A stretch of DNA of 53,146 bases, from NCBI GenBank assembly GCA_949295125.1, contig CASFJV010000036.1, forward strand, positions 1 through 53,146, given 5' to 3'. A model generated the notes under the pieces. The model saw nothing but the letters and a program-made list of their open reading frames with translations, ran no database searches and was not told the DNA's origin. This stretch comes from an uncultured Spirochaetales bacterium. GTDB lineage: Bacteria; Spirochaetota; Spirochaetia; Sphaerochaetales; Sphaerochaetaceae. Below are positions 14,804-23,876 of this stretch, piece after piece; within the stretch, counting starts at the first letter, position 1, and every line of letters begins with the position of its first letter. The translations under genes and the position numbers were made by a program.

Positions 14804-15540
14804 TCAAATACCTTCTTAAGCTTTTCAAAGACCGGATTATGGCTGTATGACCTTACAGAGACAGTGCTGACTGATGCATAGCCTTCTTTTACGCATTCTA
14901 TATCGTTAAGGAAACCATCGACAGCCAGATCAGTCCTGACGACATCGCTTATTTTCACCCTCAGCCTGTTGCCATCTTTTTCCACAAGCTTCACAGCATC
15001 CGCATAACGCACTTCGCCAGGAATCGTGAGCCTTGCCTTCCCATTGAAGGAAGGAGGGAAATTGATATTTATGAAACCATCAAGATCCAGAGAGGAATAT
15101 AATGAATCCAGGTTTTCTGCCACAAACTTGGCTGCAATGCTGAAATCCAGCTTCTCCGCGGAGACTGCGATTGCTTTCCAGCCACAGAATACGGCTTCCC
15201 TTGCAGCGCCGCATGTACCTGAATACATGATATCAGTCGCGAGATTATAGCCATTGTTTATCCCGGAGATCACAAGATCAGGATCATATGGGAACAGCCC
15301 CTCTTCATAGCGCTTTGAATAGAGCACACAGTCTACAGGCGTTCCAGTTACATGGTAATGGCACTCTCCATCCTTCACGATATCCACTGTCCCTGAGACT
15401 GTCATCGCATGGCTCATGCCGCTCATCTGGACTTCCGGTGCGCTCACCCATACAGTATGGCCCGCATCAAAGAGAGCCTTTTCCATTGCCTTTATGCCAT
15501 CTGCCCTGTATCCGTCATCATTAACCAGCAGTACCGTCAT
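14800..15540 (-). CDS. surE: 5'/3'-nucleotidase SurE
   Basis: A 246-residue SurE-family phosphatase that dephosphorylates nucleoside monophosphates and short polyphosphates with a divalent metal. It begins with the diagnostic VLLVNDDGYRADGI, where the paired aspartates bind metal, continues with APEVQMSGMSHAMT, DLVISGINNGYNLATD with the metal-binding asparagine near residue 92, and YSGTCGAAREA. Length is normal. The start lies 20 nt inside the upstream galactokinase-like gene, and the following CxxCxxxCC gene overlaps its stop, making a tight three-gene unit. Confidence 0.92.
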   Translation of the reverse strand: MTVLLVNDDGYRADGIKAMEKALFDAGHTVWVSAPEVQMSGMSHAMTVSGTVDIVKDGECHYHVTGTPVDCVLYSKRYEEGLFPYDPDLVISGINNGYNLATDIMYSGTCGAAREAVFCGWKAIAVSAEKLDFSIAAKFVAENLDSLYSSLDLDGFININFPPSFNGKARLTIPGEVRYADAVKLVEKDGNRLRVKISDVVRTDLAVDGFLNDIECVKEGYASVSTVSVRSYSHNPVFEKLKKVFD

Positions 15541-16690
15541 CTTCCAATACCCTTACCCCGCCTGTCGGAGAGAATGGCCTGAGAGTCGCATGGAAATCGA
15601 AGATTTTCTCATAGTCATTGAGCTTATCTTCGAAATTGGGGATTAAATCCCTGTCCCCGACAATCAGTATATGCCCGCTGAGCCCGACTTCTATCAGGGA
15701 TGCTGCATAGACATGCGGATTCTCATTGGCGCGCTTAATCAGCCATTCCACTTCAGGACTTGTAACCTCAAGATCACCGTCTATTCCGTCCTGCTGCTCT
15801 TTAAGGATCTTTGAAAATGCATTCCTGTCATTATGTTTCAAAGCATCCCAGGCCTTAAGCACCCTTGCAGATTCAGTCAGGGTGAAATTCGCATAGCGTA
15901 CCGCATTCTCATTGGAAAAGCCCCTTCTGTATTTGAGTTCACGTGTGCTGTAATCCCTGAGCTTCGTTCCCTTTTCTATGCTCTTCTTAAGGCTTTCCAT
16001 CGTCTCTTTAGTGATTTCCTGGACTTTCCTCTCCTCTTCAAAGAGTATGTTCTTCGGAATGCCGCAGTCAAGGATGTATGTTGCTATCTCATCGGTGTCA
16101 AACGGATCTTCCATTGTTGTGTAGGAATAGGAATCCAGATCAAAAAGCACAAGCTCTTTCTTTTTTATGATGAACAGCGTCAGCAGGTCCCTCAGCCGTG
16201 ATGAGCCCAGAGAATATGTGTTTGCCGCATGCGCAATCCTGAGCATGTCTGACAGGGCAAGATTGAGGTTAAGAAGTTCATTGAAAGCAATCAGGAAGCC
16301 AGCGGCTACAGCTGCTGCAAGCGTGTCATAGTCTGAATGCGCAGTGCGTCCCGTTATGCTGATATCCATTCCAGGCAGGATTACCCCGTCGTGCTGCAAG
16401 GCAATGAATACAGCCTTCACGGTTGCAATCCACTTGTCATCTGCCTTGCACTTCAGCCCTGAAAGCTGGAATTTCTTCCTGTCCTGTATTGTGTGGTTAT
16501 ATACCTTTACGAGATTATCATCCCTTTTTGAGATGGCAAGACGGAGCCCCTGCGTGTTAGTGCACATCAAGGCATAGCCGTCGCAGTAATCTGAATAGGA
16601 ACCCAATATGGTCATTACTCCAGGAACATCAACAACAACCTCCGGTTCCTTGCCATATTCGTTTCTATGATGAACAAGCACCCTATACAT
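15521..16690 (-). CDS. Galactokinase-like GHMP-fold protein with eroded ATP motifs
   Basis: A 389-residue protein collinear with galactokinase. The sugar-binding start is recognisable (PGVMTILGSYSDYCDGYALM at about 23-42 versus the usual PGRVNLIGEHTDY). However, the glycine/serine ATP loop (P-x-G-x-GLSSSAA) is replaced by ITGRTAHSDYDTLAAAVAAG near residues 120-140, and the third motif (MTGxGFGGC) reads VGLSGHILIVG. Galactokinase activity is therefore unlikely; a regulatory or scaffolding role is possible but unproven. The ATG at 16690 is preferred over a GTG 6 nt upstream because AAGGGGAG lies 7 nt before it. It overlaps surE by 20 nt. Confidence 0.7.
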   Translation of the reverse strand: MYRVLVHHRNEYGKEPEVVVDVPGVMTILGSYSDYCDGYALMCTNTQGLRLAISKRDDNLVKVYNHTIQDRKKFQLSGLKCKADDKWIATVKAVFIALQHDGVILPGMDISITGRTAHSDYDTLAAAVAAGFLIAFNELLNLNLALSDMLRIAHAANTYSLGSSRLRDLLTLFIIKKKELVLFDLDSYSYTTMEDPFDTDEIATYILDCGIPKNILFEEERKVQEITKETMESLKKSIEKGTKLRDYSTRELKYRRGFSNENAVRYANFTLTESARVLKAWDALKHNDRNAFSKILKEQQDGIDGDLEVTSPEVEWLIKRANENPHVYAASLIEVGLSGHILIVGDRDLIPNFEDKLNDYEKIFDFHATLRPFSPTGGVRVLEDDGTAG

Positions 16691-16791
16691 AGTCACACTC
16701 CCCTTTAAAGTGTCTTATAGAATTTTTACCATCCATTCAATCCGGATTCAAGCTAATTTTTTCTGTAGATGGTGTTTGCCTTTTTTTCAAC

Positions 16792-16822
16792 AAAAAAGCA
16801 CCCGGAATTTCCTGGTGCTTTC
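16792..16822 (-). terminator. Rho-independent terminator after rpmE
   Basis: On the minus strand AAGCACCAGG pairs with CCGGGTGCTT (one mismatch) around an AAATT loop, followed by six T residues (16792-16797). It ends the rho-rpmE transcript, 15 nt past the rpmE stop codon. Confidence 0.8.
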
Positions 16823-16836
16823 TCACTTTAAATAAT

Positions 16837-17046
16837 TTAGTTGTTCTGGCTTCTGTTGTATCTCTTGTTGAAGCGTTCAACACGTCCAGTAGTATCAACA
16901 AGCTTCTGTGTACCAGTAAAGAATGGGTGGCAGGCTGAGCAGATTTCAACTGTCAGGTTCTTGCTTGTTGTCTTTGTCTTGATTACGTTGCCACAAGAGC
17001 AGCGAATTTCCTGCAATTCGTAATTAGGATGAATGTCCTTCTTCAT
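16837..17046 (-). CDS. rpmE: 50S ribosomal protein L31
   Basis: A 69-residue zinc-type L31, opening with MKKDIHPNY and carrying C-S-C (residues 16 and 18) and the paired CSAC at about 36-39, which together bind zinc, then [26 protein letters not shown] site precedes the ATG. It follows rho, a linkage common in many bacteria, and ends at a strong terminator. Confidence 0.95.
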   Translation of the reverse strand: MKKDIHPNYELQEIRCSCGNVIKTKTTSKNLTVEICSACHPFFTGTQKLVDTTGRVERFNKRYNRSQNN

Positions 17047-17109
17047 TTTGTTTTTCCTCCGAGTCTATGTAATTCTTTCTGGTTCATACAGAAAGGGTAC
17101 GTCTTTTTC

Positions 17110-19035
17110 CTAGCTCCTCATTGCAGAGCTGACTGCAACAGCATTCATGCTGTCAAGGAACTCCTTATTGTTGTTATTTTTCTTCATTTTGTCAATAAGG
17201 GAGACTGACATGTCCATATCATCAAGGTTTCCGAAAGCTGTCCTCAGCAGGAACACCCTGGTAAGGATGTCTTCACTGAGAAGAAGGTCATCACGCCTTG
17301 TTCCGCTCTTCTTTATGTTTATAGCCGGGAACTTGCGGTTATCTGCCATCTTCCTGTCAAGCACGATTTCGTTGTTTCCCGTTCCCTTGAACTCTTCAAA
17401 GATGACTTCATCCATCCTTGATCCAGTCTCAATGAGAGCGGTGGAAATAATTGTCAGGCTTCCTCCCTGCTCAATGTTCCTTGCTGCTCCAAAGAACCTC
17501 TTAGGCTTATGGAGTGCGTTGGAATCAACACCTCCGGAGAGTATCTTTCCTGATGCAGGAACGGTCTGGTTATATGCACGGGCAAGACGTGTGATGGAAT
17601 CAAGGAGGATTACGACATCCTTCTTGTACTCAACCATTCTCTTGGCCTTTTCTATGACCATTTCAGCCACCTGCACATGGTGTGTTGCCTGTTCATCGAA
17701 TGTGGATGCGACAACCTCAGCCCTTACATTGCGTCTCATATCGGTAACTTCTTCCGGACGCTCATCCACCAGCAGGACTATAAGGCTCACTTCAGGATGG
17801 TTTGCAGATATGGCATTTGCAATTTTCTGCATAAGAACTGTCTTACCTGTCCTTGGAGGGGCAACGATAAGGGATCTCTGTCCTTTCCCTATTGGGCAGA
17901 AAAGATCCACCACGCGTGTTGAGAGATCGCTTGGCTTACCCTCTTCTATGACTTCAAGCTTCAGCCTCTCATCAGGGAAAAGCGGTGTAAGGCTGTCAAA
18001 AGGAGCACGGAGCTTGGCCATTTTAGGATCCTCGCCATTAACCTTGAAGACCTTTATCATGGCAGCTGCCTTCTCTCCATCCCTTGGAGCCCTTATCTGT
18101 CCGAATACAGTATCTCCTGTCTTGAGTCCTGTTGCCTTGATGATAGGTGCGGATACGTAAACATCCTCACCTCCTGGAAGATAGTTGTTAACAGAATATC
18201 TCAGGTATCCGTAAGCTCCTTCCTGCATGATATCAAGAACACCCTCAACAAGAAGGGCTCCGCCATTCTGGGAATGAAGGCGGCACATCCTGTAGATCAG
18301 GTCCGTCTTCCTGGAATCAAGGATCACATCCTCACTGATTCCCATTGCCCTTGCCTGTTCCCTCAGCTGATCTATATGCTTTGTAGTCAATACTGATAAA
18401 TACAGTTTTGGTGCATCAGGATTTTCCTCGAGGTTCACCTCTAATGGGTAGTCCTCCCTCTTCTTCCCGTTCTTCTTGTTCTTGCCGTTATAGCGGTCAA
18501 ACCGGCCGTTGCGTCTTCCTTCCGGCTCCTCTTTTGCCTCTTCCTTTGCCTCTGCTTCAGAAGAATCCGCACTTTCAGCAGATTCAGAAGCCTCCAAAGC
18601 CTCCCCATTTTCCTGAACGGGCTGAGAAGATGCTTCAGCTTCAGGCTTTGTCCCCTCAGATTCTGTCATTTTCTCCTCAAGCTCAAAGCATTCGCTCCTG
18701 ATATCGGCTGCCGGAGTGTCTTCACCTGAATCTGGAAGAGGAAGCTCCATCTGCTTTTCTTCCTGGCTATCATCCACTTTCTTCTCTTCTTCCACCTGCT
18801 CAGCTTCTTCCCTCTTTACGATCTTGATCCTCTGAGGGCGCCTTGCAATCCTGAAGACCTTCTTTTCCTCACTGACAGAGCTTGAGCTCTCCTCTTTTTT
18901 TTCTTCGTTTCCTGTTTCTTTTGTTTCTGCGGCTGCAGACTCTTCTGCTTTCTGCTTTCTTGGCCTACCCCTTCTCTTCCTGATTTCCTGTTCAGGGGCT
19001 TCGCCTTCATGCTGCTTTACTGTCTCATCAGACAT
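17110..19035 (-). CDS. rho: Transcription termination factor Rho with long N-terminal insertion
   Basis: A 641-residue Rho hexameric RNA helicase. The last 430 residues are canonical: a Rho N-terminal helical domain ([12 protein letters not shown]), the cold-shock-like RNA-binding domain ([20 protein letters not shown]), the P-loop [36 protein letters not shown] and the arginine region SGTRRDDLL. The first about 210 residues are a low-complexity extension, first basic with an AT-hook-like KRRGRPRK near residue 20, then Glu/Ser/Ala-rich, then basic again ([16 protein letters not shown]). Extensions like this occur in Actinobacteria and some other phyla and can bind RNA. GGAG precedes the ATG. 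It is co-transcribed with rpmE. Confidence 0.95.
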   Translation of the reverse strand: MSDETVKQHEGEAPEQEIRKRRGRPRKQKAEESAAAETKETGNEEKKEESSSSVSEEKKVFRIARRPQRIKIVKREEAEQVEEEKKVDDSQEEKQMELPLPDSGEDTPAADIRSECFELEEKMTESEGTKPEAEASSQPVQENGEALEASESAESADSSEAEAKEEAKEEPEGRRNGRFDRYNGKNKKNGKKREDYPLEVNLEENPDAPKLYLSVLTTKHIDQLREQARAMGISEDVILDSRKTDLIYRMCRLHSQNGGALLVEGVLDIMQEGAYGYLRYSVNNYLPGGEDVYVSAPIIKATGLKTGDTVFGQIRAPRDGEKAAAMIKVFKVNGEDPKMAKLRAPFDSLTPLFPDERLKLEVIEEGKPSDLSTRVVDLFCPIGKGQRSLIVAPPRTGKTVLMQKIANAISANHPEVSLIVLLVDERPEEVTDMRRNVRAEVVASTFDEQATHHVQVAEMVIEKAKRMVEYKKDVVILLDSITRLARAYNQTVPASGKILSGGVDSNALHKPKRFFGAARNIEQGGSLTIISTALIETGSRMDEVIFEEFKGTGNNEIVLDRKMADNRKFPAINIKKSGTRRDDLLLSEDILTRVFLLRTAFGNLDDMDMSVSLIDKMKKNNNNKEFLDSMNAVAVSSAMRS

Positions 19036-19273
19036 CTAGTAAAACTCCATTTATAATTTAAATTTGATTTATGATAGGCAAATAATTCTCAATATCTGGA
19101 ATTGGTTAAATTATTTCTTACAGCTAAACTATATTATTTGGATAAAACTCTGTCAATGTTTCCATTTTGTTTTTTGTTTATAAAATTTATATGCTGCCAC
19201 CAAAAGTTATTTTATTAACTTTTATTGCATATTTATTTAAAATGTAATAATATTTGCATAAGGAGAGTATAAT
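19036..19273. other. AT-rich intergenic region between rho and the toxin-antitoxin pair
   Basis: About 240 bases of strongly AT-rich sequence separating divergent units. It contains the antitoxin promoter described separately. For rho I see AT-rich stretches but no convincing box pair. No gene or RNA is recognised. Confidence 0.5.
19225..19253 (+). promoter_or_regulatory. Candidate promoter of the relB-PIN operon
   Basis: TTGCAT (19225-19230), a 17-nt spacer and TAATAT (19248-19253), about 20 nt before the ATG, with AAGGAGAG between them. The boxes are moderate matches, and the surroundings are AT-rich. Confidence 0.4.
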
Positions 19274-19558
19274 ATGTCTCATATGTCAACATACAGTATA
19301 CGGATGGACAGCGAACTCAAGAAGGAATTCGATTCTGTATGCGAAGATTTCGGCATGTCATCATCCACTGCAATTAATGTTTTCGCAAAGGCTGTCGTAC
19401 GTGAGCGCCGCATACCTTTCGAGGTGAAATCCGAATCCAGTGGAATGGAAGCGTTCAACGCTTTACGTCGCTCTGCAAAGCAGAATGGTCTCCAGAACTT
19501 GTCCTTAGAAGAAATCAATGAAGAGATCCAGCTTGCAAGAAAAGGAAACGGAGACTGA
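19274..19558 (+). CDS. RelB/DinJ-family antitoxin
   Basis: A 94-residue antitoxin. The N-terminal ribbon-helix-helix reads YSIRMDSELKKEFDSVCEDFGMSSSTAINVFAKAVV (split here by its strand and two helices), ending with RRIPFEV, the diagnostic RelB/DinJ hinge. The remainder (about 50-94) is a charged toxin-binding tail. It should bind DNA as a dimer and neutralise the PIN toxin downstream. AAGGAG lies before the ATG at 19274. The stop overlaps the toxin ATG by one base (TGATG). Confidence 0.85.
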   Translation: MSHMSTYSIRMDSELKKEFDSVCEDFGMSSSTAINVFAKAVVRERRIPFEVKSESSGMEAFNALRRSAKQNGLQNLSLEEINEEIQLARKGNGD

Positions 19559-19956
19559 TGAAGAAAGCCGTAATCGATACAAACGTGCTCATCTCGGCCC
19601 TTTTATCAAGTAACGGAAATTCAGCAACGGTCCTTGTGATTTCACTGGTTCTTGATGGCTGCGTGATTCCAGTCCTTACTGACGGCATTCTCAATGAGTA
19701 CGGAGATGTACTCAGAAGGAAGAAATTCAAATTTCCGGAAAAAGATGTAATGATCCTTCTCTCTGAAATCAGAAGCAGAGCCATAAAAGTCTCCCCCGTT
19801 CAAGTTCACATTGATCTGCCTGATGAAAAAGATCTCCCATTTCTCGAAGCGATGCTTGCCGATGATGATGCCATACTCATCACAGGGAATACAAAGCATT
19901 TTCCAAATAATGAGAGAATCATGACACCAAGGGACTTCATCTACCGTTTCTTCTGA
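19558..19956 (+). CDS. PIN-domain toxin
   Basis: A 132-residue PIN nuclease of the putative-toxin subgroup. Acidic metal ligands expected for PIN ribonucleases are in place: D7 in VIDTNVLIS, E47 in LTDGILNEYGDV, and the D89/D92 and D102-104 clusters in DEKDLPFLE and LADDDAILITGN. The closing TGNTKHFP is typical of this subfamily. The natural target RNA is unknown. It is translationally coupled to the RelB-type antitoxin; pairing of a RelB/DinJ antitoxin with a PIN toxin is less usual than with RelE/YafQ. Confidence 0.85.
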   Translation: MKKAVIDTNVLISALLSSNGNSATVLVISLVLDGCVIPVLTDGILNEYGDVLRRKKFKFPEKDVMILLSEIRSRAIKVSPVQVHIDLPDEKDLPFLEAMLADDDAILITGNTKHFPNNERIMTPRDFIYRFF

Positions 19957-20318
19957 AAAACTGGAATGCGGCAATGCTTCTAGTCATGGAGACCGTTTTA
20001 TTTCCTCTGAATCCACAGCTCTTTCCCTCTCAGGCAGTCATAATGATTCAGTTTTCCCCTGTGTAGGAAGAGCCTCATTCTGTGGCTTCGGCAACTGGTT
20101 CCAGTTCCATTTTGGACTTTAACTCATATTCAGGCAATAGGCAAACCTGAACGCAGCACTGATCATGCCATCATGTATCCCGAAATATGCTCAGCCCTTT
20201 AGCACCATGGAAGATCCCCATGATGTACTGCAGCACAAATCAGCTTGATCCCCTGGTGTTCATAATTGATAACGCCTGTTTCCTCTGCCGCCGAAAAAGA
20301 TGAAATGGGAATGGAGTA
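19957..20318. other. Region without an intact gene; possible decayed coding sequence
   Basis: About 360 bases between the convergent toxin gene and an outer-membrane protein gene. The minus strand shows short stretches with protein-like character (for example EETGVINYEHQGIKLICAA around 20210-20290, and ISAAFRFAYCLN near 20130) in different frames broken by stops, so it may be the remnant of a lost gene. No family is recognised, and no terminator stands out. Confidence 0.3.
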
Positions 20319-21965
20319 TCATATTGAAACTGATACCCCGCAGGATAGCTGGAAATCAGGATCCCCATCCATATATAAGAACGCGATGTTGATGAATGTC
20401 TCAAAATCCAGGATGGAAACACTGAATGGGTACCGTAAATCTATCTGGGTTATGACATTATGGGAGGCATCCCCTGTCGGGGTCATGTCCTTGATATCGG
20501 GTGAATGTCCATTGCCCTGGCTGGAATGCGGACTGAATAAGCTCACCTTGCCATGAATCATGTAAAGAAGTTCAAAATCAAGGCTGATGGATCCGATCCG
20601 CAGCCACGATGCATTTAAAAGCACAGCAATCGCATCTCCGCCATACGGGAATCCTATATAAGTGAACAAAGGGAATTTGCCATATGGCCTGTTGATCGAA
20701 TAGCGGTTGAATATTATGAAGTCAACCTTTTCCCTCCTATAGAGATAGGGGCTTGTATATGCTCCCTCAAGGCCGATCCTGAATATGTCTTTCCCAAAGG
20801 AAAACGAATACTCAGCCCCTCCGCTCAAGCCAAATGCCGCTGCCTGAGAATCACTTTCTGTCGGAGCAGTTGCCTGGTCAAGAACTCCCTGCGCATAAAT
20901 CCTGAGGCCATTGAGAGGCACATATACAAGCTCAAGATGTGCCAGTGCATTAAGCGTTGCTGAGTTGTTGAGGTTATGGAAGATTGTGGCAGGATTGAAG
21001 TAGCCAGGCTCAGGTGTTGTGAAGCTGTACATCACATTCTCAGAAGCTGAAATGGAAAGGCAGTCAAGAGGACGGAATGTGAACATATGTGCAAACATAA
21101 GCCTCATACTGCCTTTATAATCCTCCTGATTTTTGTTTGAATAGTTGGTCTCAGGAAAATAGATGACATAATCAAAGGAGAAACGCTCTGCCTGGGCTTT
21201 CAGGAAAATGCGGTCCATTTTCTCAACATGGGAATCGAAGATGAAATTGCCTATGCGTGAGCTGCCCCACTGCATCCTGTCCCTCAGGTAGCCAAAATCT
21301 ATATTCTCAAACGAGAAATAGATGGCACTGCGCCTTGGAATGTCAATTTCAAGCATATCAAGAGGAGGAAGGTTGAAAAGGAAGAGAGGGGAATACACAG
21401 CAGATGATACGGGAATCCTTATATCACCATCATCCTCAGGAACTATTGCCCCCACTCCAGGAAAATCCTCTCCGAATATTTCACTTAAGGAGCTGAATGT
21501 ATCCTTGTTTGTAACCCTGCCATAGCCATATGAGAGTTCGCTATATGTATGAAATGGCCCGATCCCTGCAGAAAGCCAGCCTTTCAGGAATGGCTTCCTT
21601 TCATTAAAGCCATATGCCCAGTCTTCATCAAGGACGAAATCATCACTGTTTGTATGTACATACATCTCAGCAGAGAGTTCCACTCCAGCTGAAAGGTAGG
21701 TCTCTTCATCACGCAAATAGGAAGAAATCCTCTCATACAGCGCCTGGCATGTGCCATCAAGGCCTTCTTCCTCAAGATAGGAGAGCATGCGCCCAACCTC
21801 TTTCCCGCTCCATGGGCGGGATGGGGACAGCCCCGCATTCCCGCAAAGGAGAAAGAGGCTCTCCATCTCCTTATATACAGGATGAGAGAGCGGAAATACC
21901 TGATCTGAAGCAAAACATAGAATGCAGGAAAAAAGGATGATAGCGGCTAGAAGAAGCTTCCTCAT
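20319..21965 (-). CDS. Outer-membrane beta-barrel protein (Wzi-like), second of pair
   Basis: A 548-residue exported protein with a signal peptide (MRKLLLAAIILFSCILCFAS). Residues about 25-85 form a small helical domain (SGKEVGRMLSYLEEEGLDG), followed by a long stretch of alternating strands with many aromatic residues that suits an outer-membrane barrel, ending in SCGVSVSI. The WGSSRIGNFIF segment near 225 matches WGPGQTGNFIL in the neighbour, so the two are paralogues. The plan resembles the Wzi capsule-assembly barrel, but I hold that loosely. The start at 21965 overlaps the upstream stop as ATGA. Confidence 0.7.
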   Translation of the reverse strand: MRKLLLAAIILFSCILCFASDQVFPLSHPVYKEMESLFLLCGNAGLSPSRPWSGKEVGRMLSYLEEEGLDGTCQALYERISSYLRDEETYLSAGVELSAEMYVHTNSDDFVLDEDWAYGFNERKPFLKGWLSAGIGPFHTYSELSYGYGRVTNKDTFSSLSEIFGEDFPGVGAIVPEDDGDIRIPVSSAVYSPLFLFNLPPLDMLEIDIPRRSAIYFSFENIDFGYLRDRMQWGSSRIGNFIFDSHVEKMDRIFLKAQAERFSFDYVIYFPETNYSNKNQEDYKGSMRLMFAHMFTFRPLDCLSISASENVMYSFTTPEPGYFNPATIFHNLNNSATLNALAHLELVYVPLNGLRIYAQGVLDQATAPTESDSQAAAFGLSGGAEYSFSFGKDIFRIGLEGAYTSPYLYRREKVDFIIFNRYSINRPYGKFPLFTYIGFPYGGDAIAVLLNASWLRIGSISLDFELLYMIHGKVSLFSPHSSQGNGHSPDIKDMTPTGDASHNVITQIDLRYPFSVSILDFETFINIAFLYMDGDPDFQLSCGVSVSI

Positions 21966-23758
21966 AGGCTCCAGCCTACTGCAAATGACCACTGGACATC
22001 GAATTCAACCTTATACGATTTTATATTTCCTGCATTCAGGATGGAGACAAAATCAAGTGAAGTGCCTACGCTGAATCCATAAGGGAGAATGATGGAGCCA
22101 TCAAATCCTATGTCAAATGTATGGCTTACTGCATTCCTGTCTTTAGCATTTGAATCCTTGTGGTTGCCTGTCTGGTGTTCATCTGTTGGTGTGCTGACAT
22201 TGTGGTAGTCCCGATTTACCTGTGTCCATACAGTCCACTGGTCATGAGTGCCATGTGCCATATAGAAGAACCTTCCTCCTGCCATCCAATTCCCTGGCTT
22301 CCTGTAATTCACTGAGAGCTGAGCTACAATAGCATCCCCTCCATACTTATAGCCAAGGAACTGCTCATCAAAGTACTGAGTTCCCCCGTTTTTAACCATC
22401 TCACGTGTAGGGACCACGAAATTGATTCCCCACTCTCCTTCTTCCTGATTTCTGCCATTTCCATCTTCTACCTGGCTGTTTCCATCCCTGAGATAGAGGT
22501 AAGGATCCGTATATGCCCCTTCCAGATTGAAGCTCAGTATTCCATCACTGAGCGCCATATCATATGTGGCTCCAAGCATGTAGCCCATGCTTGTAGGTTC
22601 TGCTGGATCAGCTCCTTCCTTTCCTGGCACCGGTTCTCCAGGCAGTATCATCTCATCCACTACAATCTGGGTATAGATGTTCAGGCCTTTCATCACAGTC
22701 CAGTCAAACTCAAAAGAAAGGATTGAGTTTGTCAGGCTTCTTGTATAAGAGTTATGGAAAAGATGTGCGGGAGAAATGGCTATGAGGTCAATTCTGTTGT
22801 CTTTTGACATGTACATCACGCCTTCTGTAAGGACAAAGCCTAACTTGTCATCAAGGAATCTCCACTCAAGGCGGTGAGCGATGAATGCACTGATGCCATT
22901 GAGATAAGAGCTCTGGCCATCTTTGCCGTTCGGATGGAGAGAGCTTTTTCCACCCTCGGCTGCATAATAGTAATTCTGCGGGTGTATGAAGCTTAAGACA
23001 AGGAAAGTGTACTTGAAATTGTCATCAAATGCCGTGATCCTTGCACTGTTATGGTATTTGATGTGATCTCCAAGGATGAAGTTTCCAGTCTGCCCTGGTC
23101 CCCAGGAATAGCGCTCCCTTCCAACCTCAAGGCTCCAGTTCTCACCTCCTGCTGCGACAAATGCTCGGTAAGGGAAATTGAAATCGAGATTGTTCATGAT
23201 ATCAATAGGGATATTGCTCTCCCAGATCCTGTCGCCGAATGCAGTTTCTCTATAAGGGGCCTTTGTCTTTGTAGTGCCAATGGAGAAGTCAAAGAAGCCA
23301 TAGAAGTTCCTGCCTATATGCTGCTCCATCACAAAGCTCAGGGCCGGAGGAGAATCTGCCCAGTCTATGATCCAGTTATCCCAGGTCTGGAAAGTCTTCG
23401 AAGTATTTGAGTGCATGTAGATCTCAGGAATTATTGCCAGGTCCACAGTGAATACTGCAGACGCAGCATCTTCCATAAGACGCCCTTCAATCCTGTCATA
23501 CAGGCTTTTCTCAAAACTGCCAAGGCTGGCATAATCAAGCCGCTTAAGCGCCATTTTAAGCTCACTTCCGCTATATGGACCTGTTGTTGACGGAAGGGAT
23601 AGCCCGCTGAGAATGTAAAGATCTTTCAGATCCTGCACAATTTCATCGTCTATAGGGTAAATCTTCTCGAAATTATCGCTGGCACTGTTTTCATCAGCCA
23701 TAAGAGGCAAAGTGACAGCCATTAAAGCCATCAAAATTATAAGTATCTTCTTTCTCAT
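21962..23758 (-). CDS. Outer-membrane beta-barrel protein (Wzi-like), first of pair
   Basis: A 598-residue exported protein. The signal peptide is MRKKILIILMALMAVTLPLMA, cleaved before DENSAS; the start at 23758 is chosen because it begins this peptide. A helical N-domain (residues about 45-105, SGSELKMALKRLDYAS) precedes a strand-rich barrel of about 450 residues. It carries RERYSWGPGQTGNFILGDH near 240, a motif seen in Wzi-type barrels that anchor surface polysaccharide. No ribosome-binding site is visible, although TAAAAT ends 7 nt before the ATG. It is translationally coupled to its paralogue downstream. Substrate or ligand unknown. Confidence 0.7.
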   Translation of the reverse strand: MRKKILIILMALMAVTLPLMADENSASDNFEKIYPIDDEIVQDLKDLYILSGLSLPSTTGPYSGSELKMALKRLDYASLGSFEKSLYDRIEGRLMEDAASAVFTVDLAIIPEIYMHSNTSKTFQTWDNWIIDWADSPPALSFVMEQHIGRNFYGFFDFSIGTTKTKAPYRETAFGDRIWESNIPIDIMNNLDFNFPYRAFVAAGGENWSLEVGRERYSWGPGQTGNFILGDHIKYHNSARITAFDDNFKYTFLVLSFIHPQNYYYAAEGGKSSLHPNGKDGQSSYLNGISAFIAHRLEWRFLDDKLGFVLTEGVMYMSKDNRIDLIAISPAHLFHNSYTRSLTNSILSFEFDWTVMKGLNIYTQIVVDEMILPGEPVPGKEGADPAEPTSMGYMLGATYDMALSDGILSFNLEGAYTDPYLYLRDGNSQVEDGNGRNQEEGEWGINFVVPTREMVKNGGTQYFDEQFLGYKYGGDAIVAQLSVNYRKPGNWMAGGRFFYMAHGTHDQWTVWTQVNRDYHNVSTPTDEHQTGNHKDSNAKDRNAVSHTFDIGFDGSIILPYGFSVGTSLDFVSILNAGNIKSYKVEFDVQWSFAVGWSL

Positions 23759-23796
23759 TGAATATATTTTAAACTGAAAATGGATTTTTTGGGTAG

Positions 23797-23853
23797 AAAA
23801 AGCCTGATCCCATTGATGGACCACTTCCAAATGAGGCGATCCGGGCATCAGGC
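23797..23853 (-). terminator. Hairpin and T-run between ybaK and the barrel-protein genes
   Basis: GCCTGATCCC (23802-23811) pairs with GGGCATCAGGC (23843-23853), one base bulged, with a 31-nt loop. The minus strand runs into TTTTT (23797-23801); the plus strand is also followed by a T-rich tract (23856-23868). It probably ends the lnt-cinA-ybaK transcript, and being only 38 nt before the next ATG it may act as an attenuator. Confidence 0.5.
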
Positions 23854-23876
23854 ACTTTTCTTTTTTTTCCTGTTTT

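Noticed and set aside
17075-17095. Inverted repeat CTTTCTG / CAGAAAG between rho and rpmE
   Set aside because: Short, with no T-run on either strand; not enough to call a terminator.
17147-18160. A 337-codon open frame on the plus strand
   Set aside because: Antisense to the conserved Rho core, no ribosome site and no recognisable domain.
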